Source: an uncultured Planctomycetaceae bacterium
Lineage (GTDB): Bacteria > Planctomycetota > Planctomycetia > Pirellulales > UBA1268
Direction of reading: 5' to 3'
NCBI GenBank assembly: GCA_903949225.1
Contig: CAJAYZ010000546.1
Coordinates: forward strand, 1-13,101
DNA length: 13,101 nucleotides
The notes beneath the pieces are model-generated. The model was not told where the DNA came from. It ran no database searches and was given only the letters and a program-made list of their open reading frames with translations. The stretch's first letter is position 1. Each line of letters starts with the position of its first letter. Both the position numbers and the translations under genes were made by a program. Of this stretch, positions 6,605-11,597 are shown piece after piece.

Positions 6605-8209
6605 ATGAACACAGCCACGACATCGCCGGTCCACGCCGCTTCCGCGTCAACCTTCGACGGTGGCTGGGGGGATTTTCTTCCCCGGGCGCCCGCCCGGGTC
6701 GACGGTGGCGGCTTTCGATTCCAGCAGATCGGCGTGATCCTCGTCCCCTTGTTGGCGACGATCCTGCGCGTGGCGTCGTCGCCGACCTCGGCCCTCGCCT
6801 ACCTTGTGCTCATCGGTTGGGCCTTTACGGGACGGCGGCAGGCGATTCTCTCCCTGTTCTTTTGCTGGCTGTTTAACATGATCAGCCACGTTTTCTGTGG
6901 ATCGCCCCTCTACGCGGCGCAGTTGCGGTTCGTCATCTTCTTTGCCGCTGCCTTCTCGGTCCTACTCCATGGTCCGAGCCGTTCATCGACGGCAAAACTG
7001 GGGGGGCTTGCAGTCGCGACGGTTGCGCTGTTGATCCTTATCTTTGGGCATTCGATGGTGGCAAGCTTGAGCACCGATGTCTCGGTTCTCAAAGCGATCA
7101 TGTTTGCGGTCGTCTTCATGACCGTGTTGTGCGGTTGGGCATGGATGGCACCGGCCGAGCGGCACCTCACCATCCAGACGATCTTCGGAAGCCTGATGCT
7201 CGTGGTCCTCTTCGGTCTGCCGATGCGCCTCGCCGGGCGTGGGACGATGGGATTCTCAGGCTTTTTCTGCGGCGTGATCTACCACTCGCAGACCATGGGG
7301 ATGATCGCCGCTACCGTGGCGGCCATCCTCACGACGCAATGTCTCACGATTCGGCCGCTGCGCTGGTGGCGTGTGCTCCTGCTCGGGCTTACTGTTGTCG
7401 AACTTTACTGGACCGGGTCTCGCGGGGCCGCGGTGGCGTTGGCAGGGGGAGTTGGCGTAGCGTTCATCGTACAGTTGTTCGGCAGCGTCCTGTTCGCGAG
7501 GGGCGAGAATCCGCGGATCGTCGCAGCCCGGCTCGGCGTTGCAGGGGCGCTAGTCCTCCTTATGCTGATTGTCGCTGGCCGGGAAATCGTCGGTGGGATG
7601 AGGCAGTTTCTTTTGAAATACGGTGAGAAAGAAGACGTTTCACTGCTCGAGCAGGGGATGTCAACACGTCAAGAATTGATCGACACGATGAGCGAAAATA
7701 TCCGCCGATACCCCCTCAGCGGGATCGGTTTCGGCGTGGGCTCAACGCCGGCGAAGCGAGCGAATATCTTGCGTGATCCGTATCTCGGCCTCCCCCTCAT
7801 GGCGACGGTTGAGAAGGGAGTGTTGCCGATCGTGATCCTGGAGGAATTCGGGATTCCCCTGGGGCTGCTCGTTTATCTTTGGCTGGGCGCTCTCATGCTC
7901 TATGGCAGCCGTGGCGGCATCGTCCCCTTCGCGGTAGTCATGACGTCGATGCTCACGAACGTCGCCGAATCTTCGTACTTTGCGCCGGGTGGAGTTGGAT
8001 TGCTGGCGATCATTCTGACTGGCTGGGCGGTCACGGAACCGGCCGGCGGAGCGTGGAAAAAGCACCTCCGTGATCGCCAAGTGGCGTTGGCCCGCCGCAG
8101 TCCGGCCGGGGCCCCGTTGTCGCCAGTGTTCACCCCTCCGACGTTGCCGGCTCCGCCGTCGAGGCCGCTTCTTCCCGCCCCGTCTCCCTTGGCCCCGAGC
8201 CCCTCGTAG
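6605..8209 (+). CDS. Wzy/O-antigen polymerase-like polytopic membrane protein
   Basis: A 534-residue protein with about ten to twelve hydrophobic segments between residues 41 and 477. It carries the Wzy_C-type landmarks in order: TGSRGA (270-275) at the end of a transmembrane helix, then a large periplasmic-loop region with STRQELIDTMSENI (353-366) and PLSGIGFGVGS (370-380), and then EKGVLPIVILEEFGIPLG (403-420) entering the next helix. Glu-Lys at 403-404 stands where ligases of the WaaL/PglL branch normally have a His, so I favour a polymerase over a ligase, with caution. The last ~35 residues (500-534) are proline-rich, about 14 prolines, and presumably cytoplasmic. The start ATG lies 24 bp after the previous stop and has no clear Shine-Dalgarno. 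It would polymerise repeat units flipped by the ABC transporter. Confidence 0.85.
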   Translation: MNTATTSPVHAASASTFDGGWGDFLPRAPARVDGGGFRFQQIGVILVPLLATILRVASSPTSALAYLVLIGWAFTGRRQAILSLFFCWLFNMISHVFCGSPLYAAQLRFVIFFAAAFSVLLHGPSRSSTAKLGGLAVATVALLILIFGHSMVASLSTDVSVLKAIMFAVVFMTVLCGWAWMAPAERHLTIQTIFGSLMLVVLFGLPMRLAGRGTMGFSGFFCGVIYHSQTMGMIAATVAAILTTQCLTIRPLRWWRVLLLGLTVVELYWTGSRGAAVALAGGVGVAFIVQLFGSVLFARGENPRIVAARLGVAGALVLLMLIVAGREIVGGMRQFLLKYGEKEDVSLLEQGMSTRQELIDTMSENIRRYPLSGIGFGVGSTPAKRANILRDPYLGLPLMATVEKGVLPIVILEEFGIPLGLLVYLWLGALMLYGSRGGIVPFAVVMTSMLTNVAESSYFAPGGVGLLAIILTGWAVTEPAGGAWKKHLRDRQVALARRSPAGAPLSPVFTPPTLPAPPSRPLLPAPSPLAPSPS

Positions 8210-8226
8210 CCCCTGGGGCATGCGAG
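8203..8226. terminator. Candidate bidirectional terminator in a 17-bp convergent gap
   Basis: An imperfect dyad CTCG-TA-GCCC-CTG-GGGC-ATG-CGAG is centred at 8214, exactly between the polymerase stop (TAG 8207-8209) and the stop of the minus-strand glycosyltransferase (8227-8229). Its symmetry would act on both transcripts. There is no T-tract on either side, so intrinsic termination is uncertain, and the inner stem is short. Confidence 0.35.
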
Positions 8227-9297
8227 TTAGTCAGGGCGATCGAGGAGGCGGGCAAACAGGCCGAGTTGATTGTCGGCCCAGCGATGGGCCGAATAGGCTG
8301 CGGCTGCATGGCGGATCTCCCGGCCCATCGTGGCGAGTTCGGCGTGGGCATGGTGCATTCGCGTCAGCGCTCGACAACCGGCCTCCACATCGTCGGTGGG
8401 GATGATGAATCCCGTGTGGTAATCCCGGACAAGCTCGACGCCGGCTCCGCAGTCCTGACTGCAGATCACTGGGAGCCCCGAGGCTGCTGCCTCGACGATC
8501 ACCTGCCCCCACGGCTCCACGCGGCTGGGGAGCACGAACACCCCCGCCTCGCGGAACACCCGGCCGAGGTCGGCGGGCTGGAGAAATCCACGGTTGTCGA
8601 CGCCATCGATACCCTCGAAAAGCGATTCGAGCGGACCGGCGCCGCACGTCGTCAGCGGCCACGGGTCTGTGACGCGTTGGCGGTAGGCCCGGTATGTCTC
8701 GACAAGCGTGTCGATCGCCTTGGCGGGCACGTAACGACCAACGAAGAGGAATCGCTTCGGCCAGACGGCATCGTTGAAGCGGGGCTCTCCTGCAGCCCGG
8801 AAGCCTTCGTAGTCGATGGCGTAGAGCAGACGCGTGATCTTCCGTCCGGGCACCCCCCAGGAGCGCATCACCTGGTAGCCACGGTCCCCCGGCACGTTGA
8901 GGGCATCGACGCGCTTGAGGAGCCCGCCGATCCGCAGCGGCGCCAGTCGCTGCCGCCAGGTGAACCGCAGGGCCGTGTCGGCGGTCATCACGAACTTTGC
9001 CCCACGGAGGCGTGGCTCGTCGAGCAGGCTCACGTAAGGACGGTGGGCCCAGCCGGCGAAGACGACGACGTCGGGCCGCGTCCCTGCGACGATGTCCCTG
9101 ACGGCCGAGGTGTTGTGCCGTTCCCCCTCCGAGAGGACCCGCGGGGTGACATCCCTGAAGAGCCCGAGATCAAACGGCGCGATCGAAGGTGGCGACCAAT
9201 GGAGGAGGGAGACGTTCACCCCCGGTCGTCGGGCGAGTTCATTGAGACAGGCGGCGAGGTATCCTGAAGGCTCGGTCCAGCAGTACGTGATGTTCAT
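8227..9297 (-). CDS. GT4-family glycosyltransferase (minus strand)
   Basis: A 356-residue GT-B glycosyltransferase, the only minus-strand gene in the window. The donor domain shows FVGRYVPAKAIDTLVE (185-200, with the expected Arg and Lys), TTCGAGPLESL (216-226), and PSRVEPWGQVIVEAAASG (257-274) with EX7E residues Glu261 and Glu269. The ATG start at 9297 gives a protein that opens with the strand MNITYCW, as usual for the family. No strong Shine-Dalgarno is visible. It converges on the polymerase with a 17-bp gap and diverges from the next glycosyltransferase, so it is transcribed independently of both. Codon use looks the same as its neighbours, which does not suggest recent import. Donor and acceptor are unknown; a role in the same glycan is inferred from location. 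Confidence 0.9.
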   Translation of the reverse strand: MNITYCWTEPSGYLAACLNELARRPGVNVSLLHWSPPSIAPFDLGLFRDVTPRVLSEGERHNTSAVRDIVAGTRPDVVVFAGWAHRPYVSLLDEPRLRGAKFVMTADTALRFTWRQRLAPLRIGGLLKRVDALNVPGDRGYQVMRSWGVPGRKITRLLYAIDYEGFRAAGEPRFNDAVWPKRFLFVGRYVPAKAIDTLVETYRAYRQRVTDPWPLTTCGAGPLESLFEGIDGVDNRGFLQPADLGRVFREAGVFVLPSRVEPWGQVIVEAAASGLPVICSQDCGAGVELVRDYHTGFIIPTDDVEAGCRALTRMHHAHAELATMGREIRHAAAAYSAHRWADNQLGLFARLLDRPD

Positions 9298-9327
9298 GGC
9301 AGGAGTTTAAGGCATCCCTCTGTGTTC

Positions 9328-9356
9328 GTGGAAAAGTTAGCCTCGCCTTTTTCCAC
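9328..9356. repeat. Perfect 8-bp inverted repeat, candidate operator or leader hairpin
   Basis: GTGGAAAA (9328-9335) and TTTTCCAC (9349-9356) are perfect reverse complements separated by 13 nt. The repeat lies in the divergent spacer, 31 bp upstream of the minus-strand gene and about 100 bp upstream of the plus-strand gene. It could be a binding site for a dimeric regulator of both genes or an RNA hairpin in a leader. Confidence 0.5.
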
Positions 9357-9361
9357 TCAAG

Positions 9362-9388
9362 ACCCCACCACAAAAGCCGGGGTTTTTT
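9362..9388 (+). terminator. Terminator/attenuator-like hairpin with T-run
   Basis: ACCCC (9362-9366) can pair with GGGGT (9379-9383), followed directly by a run of six T. The same left arm can instead pair with TGGGG (9388-9392), giving two mutually exclusive folds. There is no upstream plus-strand gene to terminate, so if functional it would act in the leader of the downstream glycosyltransferase. The stem is only 5 bp and the call is weak. Confidence 0.25.
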
Positions 9389-9443
9389 GGGGTGTTGGCC
9401 GCTGAGAGCGCCGCGCGCTCCCCGCCCTTCCGCGAGCAACGTC

Positions 9444-9448
9444 AGGAG
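9444..9448 (+). promoter_or_regulatory. Ribosome binding site deciding the ATG 9458 start
   Basis: AGGAG lies 9 nt upstream of ATG 9458. It makes this start better than the in-frame GTG at 9392, which has no such site, would fall within the hairpin region and would add 22 residues unlike a GT4 N-terminus. Confidence 0.65.
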
Positions 9449-9457
9449 TGCCGACCG

Positions 9458-10663
9458 ATGAGCGTGCCGATCTCGACAGTGGCCGATCCCCTGCCGCGGG
9501 TCCTCCTCGTCTCGAGCACGCTCGATGAGGACGGCGGCGTGCCGGTCTGTGTCGGGCAGTTGGCGGAGGGGCTGGCTGGGATCGGGGTGCCGGTCGGCAT
9601 CACGGGCCAGCATGCCGGTCCGCTCGGCGCGGTGATTGCCGGGGCCGGCCGACGGTCAGGGGTGACCGTCGATGCAGTTTCCGCGCCGTGGCATCCGCGG
9701 GGCCAGTGGCAGGCTGCGCGGCGCGTCCGAGCCGTGGTGCAGGCCACGGCCGCGGCGGCCCGTGCCGAGGGTCGATCGGTCGTGGTTCATGTCCATGGCG
9801 TGTGGGTGGCGCCGGTGATCGCCGCAGCGGCGGCGGCGGTCGACTGTGGCGCGACGCTCGTCGTGTCGCCGCACGGGATGCTGCGGCAGGAGGCGCTGCG
9901 GAAGAGCCCGTGGCGGAAGCGGGCCGTCTGGGAGGGTTGGCTGCGGCGCCGTCTCGTAACTGCCGACGCTATCCATGTGACTTCGCCGCTGGAGGGTGAG
10001 GAGTTGGCCGCGCTCCTTCCGGGCTGCCGGCCGGTGCTCGTGCCGCTGGGGATTGTCCCGCCGGCCGACGCGCCGCGCGGACGGGCGCCGGGATCCCCAC
10101 GCCGAGCCGGATATCTCGGCAGGATCCTCCCCATCAAGAATCTTGACATCCTCCTTCGGGCTTGGAAGCTGGCCCGTCCTCAGGGCTGGCGGCTGGCGAT
10201 CGACGGGCCTGGGCCGGCCGAGATGACCGCTTCGCTCAATCAGCTTGCGGATCGGCTCGGGATCGGCTCCGAAGTCGAGATCGGTGGCGCTGTGCCGATG
10301 GATCGCCTCGGCGAACATTTTGCCGGCCTCGATCTTTTCGTCCTTCCCTCCCGTTCCGAGGCCTTCGCCCTCACCGTCGGGGAAGCGCTCGCCTGCGGCG
10401 TTCCGGCGGTGGTCACGACCGCAGCGCCGTGGGGGGAGGTGGAACGGATGGCCTGCGGTTGGAGTGTGGCGCCGACCGTCGCCGGGCTCGCGGAGGCACT
10501 CTCGCTTGCCACGGCGCTCCCGCCGGCAGACCTCGAGGCGATGGGGCGTCGAGGCCGTGACTGGGTGCGGGCCAACTACGCCTGGGCGGAAGTTGCGCGC
10601 CGCCATCTGGTCGAGCTCTACGGCTGGCCCGATCTCGCCCGATGGGCCTCTCCTCGCTCGTGA
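9458..10663 (+). CDS. GT4-family glycosyltransferase
   Basis: A 401-residue GT-B glycosyltransferase. The N-terminal domain has LLVSSTLDEDGGVPVCVGQL (16-35, the usual strand and glycine loop), HVHGVWVAPVI (111-121) and VVSPHGMLRQEAL (135-147), a combination common in exopolysaccharide GT4 enzymes. The donor domain has GYLGRILPIKNLDILLRAW (218-236) with the Arg/Lys pair, and PSRSEAFALTVGEALACG (297-314) with EX7E residues Glu301 and Glu309. The sequence is alanine-rich and has no membrane segments. The start is set by AGGAG. It is the first gene after a divergent spacer and is followed after 94 bp by the nucleotidyltransferase gene, possibly in the same transcription unit. Donor sugar is not readable. 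Confidence 0.92.
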   Translation: MSVPISTVADPLPRVLLVSSTLDEDGGVPVCVGQLAEGLAGIGVPVGITGQHAGPLGAVIAGAGRRSGVTVDAVSAPWHPRGQWQAARRVRAVVQATAAAARAEGRSVVVHVHGVWVAPVIAAAAAAVDCGATLVVSPHGMLRQEALRKSPWRKRAVWEGWLRRRLVTADAIHVTSPLEGEELAALLPGCRPVLVPLGIVPPADAPRGRAPGSPRRAGYLGRILPIKNLDILLRAWKLARPQGWRLAIDGPGPAEMTASLNQLADRLGIGSEVEIGGAVPMDRLGEHFAGLDLFVLPSRSEAFALTVGEALACGVPAVVTTAAPWGEVERMACGWSVAPTVAGLAEALSLATALPPADLEAMGRRGRDWVRANYAWAEVARRHLVELYGWPDLARWASPRS

Positions 10664-10757
10664 CCGGCTCTGGGGGTGGAGTTTGGGTGGCGAGTTGCAT
10701 TTTTAACGCCAACGAGCGATTCTTCAGCGGCCTTCCAGTCTTCCCCACGGAGCTGCC
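10664..10757 (+). promoter_or_regulatory. 94-bp intergenic leader upstream of the nucleotidyltransferase gene
   Basis: It contains GGAG (10749-10752) 5 nt before ATG 10758 as ribosome site, and a small inverted repeat TGGCG (10688-10692)/CGCCA (10707-10711) with a T-rich 14-nt loop. The repeat could be a weak terminator for the glycosyltransferase or nothing. No convincing promoter was seen. Confidence 0.35.
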
Positions 10758-11597
10758 ATGAATCTCCGCCGCGCCGTGATCACCGCTGCCGGAAAAACCC
10801 CCCAGGAGCATCCCCTCCAGCGGCTCGTCGATCGGGATGGGGTGGTCCGTTCGGCCCTGGGCATCATCGTCGATGAGGCCCTCGCCGCCGGTGCCGACGA
10901 GATCGCTGTCGTCGTTAGGCCTGGGGATGAGTCGGCGTTCCAGGCAGCCATCGATCGGCGTCCCAGCCGTCTCGAGATGATCCCCCAGCACGAGCCCAAC
11001 GGCTACGGGGCCGCGGTGCTCTGTGCCCGAGCGTTCGTCGGGGACGAGCCGTTCCTCCACTTCGTCGGCGATCACCTCTACGTGAGCGACGTTCCCTCAC
11101 GCTGTGCGGAGCAGCTCGTCGAGACGGCGCGTCGGGAGCAGTGTGCCGTGTCTGCCGTGCAGCCGACCCGGGAGAGCATGCTCCCCTGGTTCGGCGCCGT
11201 CGGTGGGCGCCGCGTAGCCAACGCAAGTCGGCTTTACGAGATCGACACCGTTCTCGAGAAGCCGACGCCGACGCAGGCCGAGCAGGAGCTCGTCGTTCCG
11301 GGGTTGCGTGCGGGTCATTATCTCTGCTTCTTCGGTATGCACGTGCTGACGCCGGCGATCTTCGAGCTGCTCGCGTCCACCGACGGAAGCGGCCGCCTCA
11401 ATCTCTCGGGGGCGCTTGCGCGACTGGCGCGGCAGGAGCGGTATCTCGCCCATCAGGTGCAGGGCGCCCGCTACGATCTCGGCCTCCCGTACGGCCTGCT
11501 CACAGCCCAAATGGCCCTGGCCCTCTCGGGGCGCGACCGCGCCCACGTGCTGGCGCAGGTCGTCGAACTCCTCGCCCGACAACCGCAGGTGTCATGA
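10758..11597 (+). CDS. GalU-like sugar-1-phosphate nucleotidyltransferase with divergent signature loop
   Basis: A 279-residue protein of the nucleotidyltransferase fold, close in size to GalU/RmlA (about 290). Matches include the N-terminal strand AVITAAG (6-12), QHEPNGYGAAVLCA (77-90), FVGDHLYVS (102-110) with the likely metal-binding Asp105, EKP (167-169), and the C-terminal RYDLGLPYGLLTAQMALA (238-255) resembling GalU's RYDxGxxxGY segment. Canonical enzymes couple a sugar-1-phosphate and an NTP to give an NDP-sugar and pyrophosphate. Oddity: the GxGTRxxPxTxxxPK signature is replaced by AAGKTPQEHPLQRLVDRDG (11-29), without the usual Arg or PK pair. The 4-bp ATGA overlap with the kinase-like gene suggests the two products act in sequence. 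It could be a distinct subfamily with another substrate or a partly degenerate enzyme. Fold is fairly sure, activity is not. Confidence 0.8.
   Translation: MNLRRAVITAAGKTPQEHPLQRLVDRDGVVRSALGIIVDEALAAGADEIAVVVRPGDESAFQAAIDRRPSRLEMIPQHEPNGYGAAVLCARAFVGDEPFLHFVGDHLYVSDVPSRCAEQLVETARREQCAVSAVQPTRESMLPWFGAVGGRRVANASRLYEIDTVLEKPTPTQAEQELVVPGLRAGHYLCFFGMHVLTPAIFELLASTDGSGRLNLSGALARLARQERYLAHQVQGARYDLGLPYGLLTAQMALALSGRDRAHVLAQVVELLARQPQVS

Larger units (their letters stand above)
9298..9457. promoter_or_regulatory. Divergent promoter region
   Basis: A 160-bp spacer between two divergently transcribed glycosyltransferase genes. It must carry promoters for both directions, although I see no convincing -35/-10 pair. 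It is more AT-rich than the flanking genes and contains two inverted-repeat structures, described separately. Confidence 0.6.

Noticed and set aside
8266..9267. 333-codon plus-strand frame opposite the minus-strand glycosyltransferase
   Set aside because: The minus strand carries EX7E and other GT4 motifs; the plus-strand frame has none.
9379..9398. G-rich run as a G-quadruplex
   Set aside because: Only two runs of four G and one of two are present, which is not enough for a convincing quadruplex.
9392..9457. GTG start giving 22 extra residues on the fourth plus-strand glycosyltransferase gene
   Set aside because: ATG 9458 has AGGAG at good spacing, and the extra residues are low-complexity and overlap the hairpin.
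10695..10723. TTGCAT and GATTCT at 17-bp spacing as a promoter
   Set aside because: Each box matches the sigma-70 consensus at only 3 of 6 positions, which is no better than chance.
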